DNA from: Rhynchopus euleeides | Taxonomy: Eukaryota; Euglenozoa; Diplonemea; Diplonemida; Diplonemidae | Direction: 5' to 3' | Assembly: GCA_963210315.1 (NCBI GenBank) | Contig: OY723252.1 | Coordinates: 434,001-498,000 of the forward strand | DNA length: 64,000 bases | In this document: positions 43,901 through 55,361 of the stretch, piece by piece | Numbering within the stretch: the stretch's first letter is position 1 | How the letters are laid out: every line of letters starts with the position of its first letter | Notes under the pieces: generated by a model | Databases searched by the model: none | What the model was told of the DNA's origin: nothing | Seen by the model: only the letters and a program-made list of their open reading frames with translations | Position numbers and translations under genes: made by a program

Positions 43901-46900
43901 ACATGGGCCGATCTCGCCCGTACTGGGCCGGCTATGGGCCGATCTCGGCAGTGCTGGGCCGGCTATGGGCCGATCTCGCCCGTACTGGGCCGGCTATGGG
44001 CCGATCTCGCCCGTACTGGGCCGGACATGGGCCGATCTCGGCAGTGCTGGGCCGGCTATGGGCCGATCTCGGCAGTGCTGGGCCGGACATGGGCCGATCT
44101 CGCCCGTACTGGGCCGGCTATGGGCCGATCTCGCCCGTACTGGGCCGGACATGGGCCGACCTCGGCAGTGCTGGGCCGGCTATGGGCCGATCTCGCCCGT
44201 ACTGGGCCGGCTATGGGCCGATCTCGCCCGTACTGGGCCGGCTACGGGCCGATCTCGGCAGTGCTGGGCCGGCTACGGGCCGATCTCGGCAGTACTGGGC
44301 CGGCTATGGGCCGATCTCGGCAGTGCTGGGCCGGCTATGGGCCGATCTCGCCCGTACTGGGCCGGACATGGGCCGATCTCGGCAGTGCTGGGCCGGCTAT
44401 GGGCCGATCTCGGCAGTGCTGGGCCGGACATGGGCCGATCTCGCACGTACTGGGCCGGCTATGGGCCGATCTCGGCAGTGCTGGGCCGGCTATGGGCCGA
44501 TCTCGGCAGTGCTGGGCCGGGTATGGGCCGATCTCGCCCGTACTGGGCCGGCTATGGGCCGATCTCGGCAGTGCTGGGCCGGCTATGGGCCGATCTCGCC
44601 CGTACTGGGCCGGACATGGGCCGACCTCGGCAGTGCTGGGCCGGCTATGGGCCGATCTCGCCCGTACTGGGCCGGCTATGGGCCGATCTCGCCCGTACTG
44701 GGCCGGCTATGGGCCGATCTCGGCAGTGCTGGGCCGGCTATGGGCCGATCTCGCCCGTACTGGGCCGGACATGGGCCGACCTCGGCAGTGCTGGGCCGGC
44801 TATGGGCCGATCTCGCCCGTACTGGGCCGGCTACGGGCCGATCTCGGCAGTACTGGGCCGGCTATGGGCCGATCTCGGCAGTGCTGGGCCGGCTATGGGC
44901 CGATCTCGCCCGTACTGGGCCGGACATGGGCCGATCTCGGCAGTGCTGGGCCGGGTATGGGCCGATCTCGCCCGTACTGGGCCGGACATGGGCCGATCTC
45001 GGCAGTGCTGGGCCGGCTATGGGCCGATCTCGGCAGTGCTGGGCCGGACATGGGCCGATCTCGGCAGTGCTGGACCGGCTATGGGCCGATCTCGGCAGTG
45101 CTGGGCCGGACATGGGCCGATGTCGCCCGTACTGGGCCGGCTATGGGCCGATCTCGGCAGTGCTGGGCCGGCTATGGGCGGATCTCGCCCGTACTGGGCC
45201 GGACATGGGCCGATCTCGGCAGTGCTGGGCCGGCTATGGGCCGATCTCGGCAGTGCTGGGCCGGACATGGGCCGATCTCGCCCGTACTGGGCCGGCTATG
45301 GGCCGATCTCGCCCGTACTGGGCCGGACATGGGCCGATCTCGGCAGTGCTGGGCCGGTATGGGCCGATCTCGGCAGTGCTGGGCCGGACATGGGCCGATC
45401 TCGGCAGTGCTGGACCGGCTATGGGCCGATCTCGGCAGTGCTGGGCCGGACATGGGCCGATCTCGCCCGTACTGGGCCGGCTATGGGCCGATCTCGGCAG
45501 TGCTGGGCCGGCTATGGGCCGATCTCGCCCGTACTGGGCCGGACATGGGCCGATCTCGGCAGTGCTGGGCCGGCTATGGGCCGATCTCGCCCGTACTGGG
45601 CCGGCTATGGGCCGATCTCGGCAGTGCTGGGCCGGCTATGGGCCGATCTCGGCAGTGCTGGGCCGGACATGGGCCGATCTCGCCCGTACTGGGCCGGCTA
45701 TGGGCCGATCTCGGCAGTGCTGGGCCGGCTATGGGCCGATCTCGGCAGTGCTGGGCCGGCTATGGGCCGATCTCGCCCGTACTGGGCCGGCTATGGGCCG
45801 ATCTCGGCAGTGCTGGGCCGGACATGGGCCGATCTCGCCCGTACTGGGCCGGCTATGGGCCGATCTCGGCAGTGCTGGGCCGGCTATGGGCCGATCTCGC
45901 CCGTACTGGGCCGGACATGGGCCGACCTCGGCAGTGCTGGGCCGGCTATGGGCCGATCTCGCCCGTACTGGGCCGGCTATGGGCCGATCTCGCCCGTACT
46001 GGGCCGGCTACGGGCCGATCTCGGCAGTGCTGGGCCGGCTACGGGCCGATCTCGGCAGTACTGGGCCGGCTATGGGCCGATCTCGGCAGTGCTGGGCCGG
46101 CTATGGGCCGATCTCGCCCGTACTGGGCCGGACATGGGCCGATCTCGGCAGTGCTGGGCCGGCTATGGGCCGATCTCGGCAGTGCTGGGCCGGACATGGG
46201 CCGATCTCGGCAGTGCTGGGCCGGCTATGGGCCGATCTCGGCAGTGCTGGGCCGGACATGGGTCGATCTCGCCCGTACTGGGCCGGCTATGGGCCGATCT
46301 CGGCAGTGCTGGGCCGGCTATGGGCCGATCTCGCCCGTACTGGGCCGGACATGGGCCGATCTCGGCAGTGCTGGGCCGGCTATGGGCCGATCTCGGCAGT
46401 GCTGGGCCGGCTATGGGCCGATCTCGCCCGTACTGGGCCGGACATGGGCCGATCTCGGAAGTGCTGGGCCGGCTATGGGCCGATCTCGGCAGTGCTGGGC
46501 CGGACATGGGCCGATCTCGGCAGTGCTGGGCCGGCTATGGGCCGATCTCGGCAGTGCTGGGCCGGCTATGGGCCGATCTCGCCCGTACTGGGCCGGACAT
46601 GGGCCGATCTCGGCAGTGCTGGGCCGGCTATGGGCCGATCTCGGCAGTGCTGGGCCGGCTATGGGCCGATCTCGCCCGTACTGGGCCGGCTATGGGCCGA
46701 TCTCGGCAGTGCTGGGCCGGCTATGGGCCGATCTCGGCAGTGCTGGGCCGGACATGGGCCGATCTCGCCCGTACTGGGCCGGCTATGGGCCGATCTCGGC
46801 AGTGCTGGGCCGGCTATGGGCCGATCTCGGCAGTGCTGGGCCGGCTATGGGCCGATCTCGGCAGTGCTGGGCCGGACATGGGCCGACCTCGGCAGTGCTG

Positions 46901-49900
46901 GGCCGGCTATGGGCCGATCTCGCCCGTACTGGGCCGGCTATGGGCCGATCTCGCCCGTACTGGGCCGGCTACGGGCCGATCTCGGCAGTGCTGGGCCGGC
47001 TACGGGCCGATCTCGGCAGTACTGGGCCGGCTATGGGCCGATCTCGGCAGTGCTGGGCCGGCTATGGGCCGATCTCGCCCGTACTGGGCCGGACATGGGC
47101 CGATCTCGGCAGTGCTGGGCCGGCTATGGGCCGATCTCGGCAGTGCTGGGCCGGACATGGGCCGATCTCGCCCGTACTGGGCCGGCTATGGGCCGATCTC
47201 GGCAGTGCTGGGCCGGCTATGGGCCGATCTCGCCCGTACTGGGCCGGCTATGGGCCGATCTCGCCCGTACTGGGCCGGACATGGGCCGATCTCGGCAGTG
47301 CTGGGCCGGCTATGGGCCGATCTCGGCAGTGCTGGGCCGGACATGGGCCGATCTCGCCCGTACTGGGCCGGCTATGGGCCGATCTCGCCCGTACTGGGCC
47401 GGACATGGGCCGACCTCGGCAGTGCTGGGCCGGCTATGGGCCGATCTCGCCCGTACTGGGCCGGCTATGGGCCGATCTCGCCCGTACTGGGCCGGCTACG
47501 GGCCGATCTCGGCAGTGCTGGGCCGGCTACGGGCCGATCTCGGCAGTACTGGGCCGGCTATGGGCCGATCTCGGCAGTGCTGGGCCGGCTATGGGCCGAT
47601 CTCGCCCGTACTGGGCCGGACATGGGCCGATCTCGGCAGTGCTGGGCCGGCTATGGGCCGATCTCGGCAGTGCTGGGCCGGACATGGGCCGATCTCGCAC
47701 GTACTGGGCCGGCTATGGGCCGATCTCGGCAGTGCTGGGCCGGCTATGGGCCGATCTCGGCAGTGCTGGGCCGGGTATGGGCCGATCTCGCCCGTACTGG
47801 GCCGGCTATGGGCCGATCTCGGCAGTGCTGGGCCGGCTATGGGCCGATCTCGCCCGTACTGGGCCGGACATGGGCCGACCTCGGCAGTGCTGGGCCGGCT
47901 ATGGGCCGATCTCGCCCGTACTGGGCCGGCTATGGGCCGATCTCGCCCGTACTGGGCCGGCTATGGGCCGATCTCGGCAGTGCTGGGCCGGCTATGGGCC
48001 GATCTCGCCCGTACTGGGCCGGACATGGGCCGACCTCGGCAGTGCTGGGCCGGCTATGGGCCGATCTCGCCCGTACTGGGCCGGCTACGGGCCGATCTCG
48101 GCAGTACTGGGCCGGCTATGGGCCGATCTCGGCAGTGCTGGGCCGGCTATGGGCCGATCTCGCCCGTACTGGGCCGGACATGGGCCGATCTCGGCAGTGC
48201 TGGGCCGGGTATGGGCCGATCTCGCCCGTACTGGGCCGGACATGGGCCGATCTCGGCAGTGCTGGGCCGGCTATGGGCCGATCTCGGCAGTGCTGGGCCG
48301 GACATGGGCCGATCTCGGCAGTGCTGGACCGGCTATGGGCCGATCTCGGCAGTGCTGGGCCGGACATGGGCCGATGTCGCCCGTACTGGGCCGGCTATGG
48401 GCCGATCTCGGCAGTGCTGGGCCGGCTATGGGCGGATCTCGCCCGTACTGGGCCGGACATGGGCCGATCTCGGCAGTGCTGGGCCGGCTATGGGCCGATC
48501 TCGGCAGTGCTGGGCCGGACATGGGCCGATCTCGCCCGTACTGGGCCGGCTATGGGCCGATCTCGCCCGTACTGGGCCGGACATGGGCCGATCTCGGCAG
48601 TGCTGGGCCGGTATGGGCCGATCTCGGCAGTGCTGGGCCGGACATGGGCCGATCTCGGCAGTGCTGGACCGGCTATGGGCCGATCTCGGCAGTGCTGGGC
48701 CGGACATGGGCCGATCTCGCCCGTACTGGGCCGGCTATGGGCCGATCTCGGCAGTGCTGGGCCGGCTATGGGCCGATCTCGCCCGTACTGGGCCGGACAT
48801 GGGCCGATCTCGGCAGTGCTGGGCCGGCTATGGGCCGATCTCGCCCGTACTGGGCCGGCTATGGGCCGATCTCGGCAGTGCTGGGCCGGCTATGGGCCGA
48901 TCTCGGCAGTGCTGGGCCGGACATGGGCCGATCTCGCCCGTACTGGGCCGGCTATGGGCCGATCTCGGCAGTGCTGGGCCGGCTATGGGCCGATCTCGGC
49001 AGTGCTGGGCCGGCTATGGGCCGATCTCGCCCGTACTGGGCCGGCTATGGGCCGATCTCGGCAGTGCTGGGCCGGACATGGGCCGATCTCGCCCGTACTG
49101 GGCCGGCTATGGGCCGATCTCGGCAGTGCTGGGCCGGCTATGGGCCGATCTCGCCCGTACTGGGCCGGACATGGGCCGACCTCGGCAGTGCTGGGCCGGC
49201 TATGGGCCGATCTCGCCCGTACTGGGCCGGCTATGGGCCGATCTCGCCCGTACTGGGCCGGCTACGGGCCGATCTCGGCAGTGCTGGGCCGGCTACGGGC
49301 CGATCTCGGCAGTACTGGGCCGGCTATGGGCCGATCTCGGCAGTGCTGGGCCGGCTATGGGCCGACCTCGCCCGTACTGGGCCGGACATGGGCCGATCTC
49401 GGCAGTGCTGGGCCGGCTATGGGCCGATCTCGGCAGTGCTGGGCCGGACATGGGCCGATCTCGCCCGTACTGGGCCGGCTATGGGCCGATCTCGGCAGTG
49501 CTGGGCCGGCTATGGGCCGATCTCGGCAGTGCTGGGCCGGACATGGGCCGATCTCGCCCGTACTGGGCCGGCTATGGGCCGATCTCGGCAGTGCTGGGCC
49601 GGCTATGGGCCGATCTCGGCAGTGCTGGGCCGGCTATGGGCCGATCTCGCCCGTACTGGGCCGGCTATGGGCCGATCTCGGCAGTGCTGGGCCGGACATG
49701 GGCCGATCTCGCCCGTACTGGGCCGGCTATGGGCCGATCTCGGCAGTGCTGGGCCGGCTATGGGCCGATCTCGCCCGTACTGGGCCGGACATGGGCCGAC
49801 CTCGGCAGTGCTGGGCCGGCTATGGGCCGATCTCGCCCGTACTGGGCCGGCTATGGGCCGATCTCGCCCGTACTGGGCCGGCTACGGGCCGATCTCGGCA

Positions 49901-52735
49901 GTGCTGGGCCGGCTACGGGCCGATCTCGGCAGTACTGGGCCGGCTATGGGCCGATCTCGGCAGTGCTGGGCCGGCTATGGGCCGACCTCGCCCGTACTGG
50001 GCCGGCTATGGGCCGATCTCGCCCGTACTGGGCCGGACATGGGCCGATCTCGGCAGTGCTGGGCCGGCTATGGGCCGATCTCGGCAGTGCTGGGCCGGAC
50101 ATGGGCCGATCTCGGCAGTGCTGGACCGGCTATGGGCCGATCTCGGCAGTGCTGGGCCGGACATGGGCCGATCTCGCCCGTACTGGGCCGGCTATGGGCC
50201 GATCTCGGCAGTGCTGGGCCGGCTATGGGCCGATCTCGCCCGTACTGGGCCGGACATGGGCCGATCTCGGCAGTGCTGGGCCGGCTATGGGCCGATCTCG
50301 CCCGTACTGGGCCGGCTATGGGCCGATCTCGGCAGTGCTGGGCCGGCTATGGCCCGATCTCGGCAGTGCTGGGCCGGACATGGGCCGATCTCGCCCGTAC
50401 TGGGCCGGCTATGGGCCGATCTCGGCAGTGCTGGGCCGGCTATGGGCCGATCTCGGCAGTGCTGGGCCGGCTATGGGCCGATCTCGCCCGTACTGGGCCG
50501 GCTATGGGCCGATCTCGGCAGTGCTGGGCCGGACATGGGCCGATCTCGCCCGTACTGGGCCGGCTATGGGCCGATCTCGGCAGTGCTGGGCCGGCTATGG
50601 GCCGATCTCGCCCGTACTGGGCCGGACATGGGCCGACCTCGGCAGTGCTGGGCCGGCTATGGGCCGATCTCGCCCGTACTGGGCCGGCTATGGGCCGATC
50701 TCGCCCGTACTGGGCCGGCTACGGGCCGATCTCGGCAGTGCTGGGCCGGCTACGGGCCGATCTCGGCAGTACTGGGCCGGCTATGGGCCGATCTCGGCAG
50801 TGCTGGGCCGGCTATGGGCCGACCTCGCCCGTACTGGGCCGGACATGGGCCGATCTCGGCAGTGCTGGGCCGGCTATGGGCCGATCTCGGCAGTGCTGGG
50901 CCGGACATGGGCCGATCTCGCCCGTACTGGGCCGGCTATGGGCCGATCTCGGCAGTGCTGGGCCGGCTATGGGCCGATCTCGGCAGTGCTGGGCCGGACA
51001 TGGGCCGATCTCGCCCGTACTGGGCCGGCTATGGGCCGATCTCGGCAGTGCTGGGCCGGCTATGGGCCGATCTCGGCAGTGCTGGGCCGGCTATGGGCCG
51101 ATCTCGCCCGTACTGGGCCGGCTATGGGCCGATCTCGGCAGTGCTGGGCCGGACATGGGCCGATCTCGCCCGTACTGGGCCGGCTATGGGCCGATCTCGG
51201 CAGTGCTGGGCCGGCTATGGGCCGATCTCGCCCGTACTGGGCCGGACATGGGCCGACCTCGGCAGTGCTGGGCCGGCTATGGGCCGATCTCGCCCGTACT
51301 GGGCCGGCTATGGGCCGATCTCGCCCGTACTGGGCCGGCTACGGGCCGATCTCGGCAGTGCTGGGCCGGCTACGGGCCGATCTCGGCAGTACTGGGCCGG
51401 CTATGGGCCGATCTCGGCAGTGCTGGGCCGGCTATGGGCCGACCTCGCCCGTACTGGGCCGGACATGGGCCGATCTCGGCAGTGCTGGGCCGGCTATGGG
51501 CCGATCTCGGCAGTGCTGGGCCGGACATGGGCCGATCTCGGCAGTGCTGGGCCGGCTATGGGCCGATCTCGGCAGTGCTGGGCCGGACATGGGCCGATCT
51601 CGCCCGTACTGGGCCGGCTATGGGCCGATCTCGGCAGTGCTGGGCCGGCTATGGGCCGATCTCGCCCGTACTGGGCCGGACATGGGCCGATCTCGGCAGT
51701 GCTGGGCCGGCTATGGGCCGATCTCGCCCGTACTGGGCCGGCTATGGGCCGATCTCGGCAGTGCTGGGCCGGCTATGGGCCGATCTCGGCAGTGCTGGGC
51801 CGGACATGGGCCGATCTCGCCCGTACTGGGCCGGCTATGGGCCGATCTCGGCAGTGCTGGGCCGGCTATGGGCCGATCTCGGCAGTGCTGGGCCGGACAT
51901 GGGCCGATCTCGCCCGTACTGGGCCGGCTATGGGCCGATCTCGGCAGTGCTGGGCCGGCTATGGGCCGATCTCGCCCGTACTGGGCCGGACATGGGCCGA
52001 TCTCGGCAGTGCTGGGCCGGCTATGGGCCGATCTCGCCCGTACTGGGCCGGCTATGGGCCGATCTCGGCAGTGCTGGGCCGGCTATGGGCCGATCTCGGC
52101 AGTGCTGGGCCGGACATGGGCCGATCTCGCCCGTACTGGGCCGGCTATGGGCCGATCTCGGCAGTGCTGGGCCGGCTATGGGCCGATCTCGGCAGTGCTG
52201 GGCCGGACATGGGCCGATCTCGCCCGTACTGGGCCGGCTATGGGCCGATCTCGGCAGTGCTGGGCCGGCTATGGGCCGATCTCGCCCGTACTGGGCCGGA
52301 CATGGGCCGACCTCGGCAGTGCTGGGCCGGCTATGGGCCGATCTCGCCCATACTGGGCCGGCTATGGGCCGATCTCGCCCGTACTGGGCCGGCTACGGGC
52401 CGATCTCGGCAGTGCTGGGCCGGCTACGGGCCGATCTCGGCAGTACTGGGCCGGCTATGGGCCGATCTCGGCAGTGCTGGGCCGGCTATGGGCCGATCTC
52501 GCCCGTACTGGGCCGGACATGGGCCGATCTCGGCAGTGCTGGGCCGGCTATGGGCCGATCTCGGCAGTGCTGGGCCGGACATGGGCCGATCTCGGCAGTG
52601 CTGGGGCGGCTATGGGCCGATCTCGCCCGTAGTGGGCCGGCTATGGGCCGATCTCGGCAGTGCTGGGCCGGCTATGGGCAGATCTCGCCCGTACTGGGCC
52701 GGACATGGGCCGATCTCGGCAGTGCTGGGCCAGCC
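40954..52735 (+). repeat. 31-bp minisatellite array A (about 380 units)
   Basis: Units of 31 bp with invariant GGGCCGATCTCG and CTGGGCCGG. Variable positions combine GCAGTGCT, GCAGTACT or CCCGTACT with CTAT, ACAT, GTAT or CTAC. No unit contains a stop in any frame on this strand, and because 31 is not a multiple of three every frame stays open for ~3,900 codons. A higher-order duplication of 3,254 bp (105 units minus one base) is visible: segments at 42909-43253, 44862-45113 and 45172-45453 recur exactly at 46163-46507, 48116-48367 and 48426-48707. A 620-bp (20-unit) periodicity appears near 49.3-51.5 kb. It is regarded as satellite DNA, not a gene. Confidence 0.93.
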
Positions 52736-53222
52736 CAGGGAGTGATGTCCAGACCCTGGGACGACCCAGGCTGTGGGTGGTGCATTTTGGTGCATTTTCC
52801 GTCGGTTTAGGTGAAAATTGTCGAATTTTGTCGAAATTTGACGACAGGTGACGAACAGCGAGAATCCCCGAAAAACCGGTTTTTAATTCATTTTTTGGGG
52901 GGGGTCTTCGCTGACGAAGTTTTTGGGGGTCTTCGCTGGTCGACAAACTGCGACAAACTTCGTCGTTCGTCACATAATTAGGAAAACGGCTGTTTCAGGG
53001 GGTTTTTCACCGAAGACGGCAGTGTTCTGACGACGACGACAGGGGTCTTCGACAAAAACTTCGTCAGCGAAGACCCCCCCCCAAAAATGAATTAAAAACC
53101 GGTTTTTCGGGGATTCTCGCTGTTCGTCACCTGTCGTCAAATTTCGACAAAATTCAACAATTTTCACCTAAACGGACGGAAAATGCACCAAAATGCACCA
53201 CCCACAGCCTGGGTCGGCCCAG
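52736..53222. repeat. Foldback core between arrays A and A'
   Basis: The left arm, about 52776-52932 (GTGCATTTTGGTGCATTTTC, then GTGACGAACAGCGAGAATCC and GGGTCTTCGCTGACGAAG), is the near-perfect reverse complement of about 53057-53210. The outermost bases on both sides read as B-type 31-bp units (GGTCTGGACA with ACTCC). The loop of ~120 bp repeats GGGTCTTCGCT, GGTCGACAAAC and ACTTCGTCG motifs. A short relative lies at 19987-20083. Confidence 0.85.
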
Positions 53223-55141
53223 GGTCTGGACACCACTCCTGGACCCGGCCCAGTGCGGGCGAGATCGGCCCATAGCCGGCCCAGCACTGCCGAGATCGGC
53301 CCATGTCCGGCCCAGTACGGGCGAGATCGGCCCATAGCCGGCCCAGCACTGCCGAGATCGGCCCATGTCCGGCCCAGTACGTGCGAGATCGGCCCATAGC
53401 CGGCCCAGCACTGCCGAGATCGGCCCATAGCCGGCCCAGTACGGGCAAGATCGGCCCATAGCCGGCCCAGTACGGGCGAGATCGGCCCATAGCCGGCCCA
53501 GTACGGGCGAGATCGGCCCATAGCCGGCCCAGCACTGCCGAGATCGGCCCATGTCCGGCCCAGCACTGCCGAGATCGGCCCATAGCCGGCCCAGTACGGG
53601 CGAGATCGGCCCATAGCCGGCCCAGCACTGCCGAGATCGGCCCATGTCCGGCCCAGTACGTGCGAGATCGGCCCATGTCCGGCCCAGCACTGCCGAGATC
53701 GGCCCATAGCCGGCCCAGCACTGCCGAGATCGGCCCATGTCCGGCCCAGTACGTGCGAGATCGGCCCATAGCCGGCCCAGTACGGGCGAGATCGGCCCAT
53801 AGCCGGCCCAGTACGGGCGAGATCGGCCCATAGCCGGCCCAGCACTGCCGAGATCGGCCCATGTCCGGCCCAGTACGGGCGAGATCGGCCCATAGCCGGC
53901 CCAGCACTGCCGAGATCGGCCCATGTCCGGCCCAGTACGGCCGAGATCGGCCCATAGCCGGCCCAGCACTGCCGAGATCGGCCCATGTCCGGCCCAGTAC
54001 GGGCGAGATCGGCCCATGTCCGGCCCAGTACGGCCGAGATCGGCCCGTAGCCGGCCCAGCACTGCCGAGATCGGCCCATAGCCGGCCCAGTACGGGCGAG
54101 ATCGGCCCATAGCCGGCCCAGTACGGGCGAGATCGGCCCATAGCCGGCCCAGCACTGCCGAGATCGGCCCATAGCCGGCCCAGTACGTGCGAGATCGGCC
54201 CATAGGCGGCCCAGTACGGGCGAGATCGGCCCATAGCCGGCCCAGCACTGCCGAGATCGGCCCATGTCCGGCCCAGCACTGCCGAGATCGGCCCATAGCC
54301 GGCCCAGTACGGGCGAGATCGGCCCATGTCCGGCCCAGCACTGCCGAGATCGGCCCATGTCCGGCCCAGTACGTGCGAGATCGGCCCATAGCCGGCCCAG
54401 CACTGCCGAGATCGGCCCATGTCCGGCCCAGCACTGCCGAGATCGGCCCATAGCCGGCCCAGTACGGGCGAGATCGGCCCATAGCCGGCCCAGCACTGCC
54501 GAGATCGGCCCATGTCCGGCCCAGTACGTGCGAGATCGGCCCATGTCCGGCCCAGCACTGCCGAGATCGGCCCATAGCCGGCCCAGTACGGGCGAGATCG
54601 GCCCATAGCCGGCCCAGCACTGCCGAGATCGGCCCATGTCCGGCCCAGTACGTGCGAGATCGGCCCATAGCCGGCCCAGCACTGCCGAGATCGGCCCATA
54701 GCCGGCCCAGTACGGGCGAGATCGGCCCATAGCCGGCCCAGTACGGGCGAGATCGGCCCATAGCCGGCCCAGCACTGCCGAGATCGGCCCATGTCCGGCC
54801 CAGTACGGCCGAGATCGGCCCATAGCCGGCCCAGCACTGCCGAGATCGGCCCATGTCCGGCCCAGTACGGGCGAGATCGGCCCATGTCCGGCCCAGTACG
54901 GCCGAGATCGGCCCGTAGCCGGCCCAGCACTGCCGAGATCGGCCCATAGCCGGCCCAGTACGGGCGAGATCGGCCCATAGCCGGCCCAGTACGGGCGAGA
55001 TCGGCCCATAGCCGGCCCAGCACTGCCGAGATCGGCCCATAGCCGGCCCAGTACGTGCGAGATCGGCCCATAGCCGGCCCAGTACTGCCGAGATCGGCCC
55101 ATGTCCGGCCCAGTACGGGCGAGATCGGCCCATAGCCGGCC
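53223..55141 (-). repeat. 31-bp minisatellite array A' (inverted, about 61 units)
   Basis: Same 31-bp unit as array A on the opposite strand (top strand GAGATCGGCCCAT and GCCGGCCCAG). It has extra variants not common in A, such as CGTGCGAGATCGG and CGGCCGAGATCGG. The open frames are a repeat effect. Confidence 0.93.
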
Positions 55142-55150
55142 TAGTCGTAG

Positions 55151-55338
55151 GATGCTGAACGAAGACAGCCAGCAGGCGCTGCTCTTCGATGACTACTCCA
55201 CAGAGACGAAGATCACGACACTCGTGGTCACAGACGTGCAGGCCTCCACCCTCTGCTTGGAGAAGTCTTTCGAGGGAATGCGGAAGGCGCTAAAAATCCA
55301 CAACCATGTGATCCGGAAGTGCATTGCGGGCATGGCGG
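55151..55338 (+). CDS. Class III nucleotide cyclase exon (partial gene)
   Basis: A 188-nt segment preceded by CTAGTCGTAG (acceptor-like) and followed by GTATGAGG (donor-like). It encodes M-L-N-E-D-S-Q-Q-A-L-L-F-D-D, then K-I-T-T-L-V-V-T-D-V-Q-A-S-T, then F-E-G-M-R-K-A-L-K-I-H-N-H-V-I-R-K-C-I. This is the start of a class III cyclase catalytic domain, in which the T-D-x-x-x-S-T Asp binds metal. The enzyme makes cAMP or cGMP. The rest of the gene is not seen in the window: minisatellite A' lies upstream and B downstream, as if the exon sat between satellite-filled introns. No stop in this copy. Whether it is expressed cannot be told. Confidence 0.6.
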
Positions 55339-55361
55339 GTATGAGGCAGGACATCGTCAGT

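Larger units (their letters stand above)
40735..55360. repeat. Giant inverted repeat: cyclase exon / array A / foldback core / array A' / cyclase exon
   Basis: Reading inward from both ends gives the same order in opposite orientation: ~220 bp with a cyclase exon, a 31-bp minisatellite, one or two B-type units, and arms of a foldback core centred near 52990. The left minisatellite is ~11.8 kb and the right one ~1.9 kb, so the arms are unequal in length. Confidence 0.85.

Noticed and set aside
40954..52810. Open frames of about 3,900 codons, three on the plus strand
   Set aside because: They are the same 31-bp unit read in three frames; 31 is not divisible by three, so a stop-free unit opens all frames. 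No domain, start context or codon bias supports a protein.
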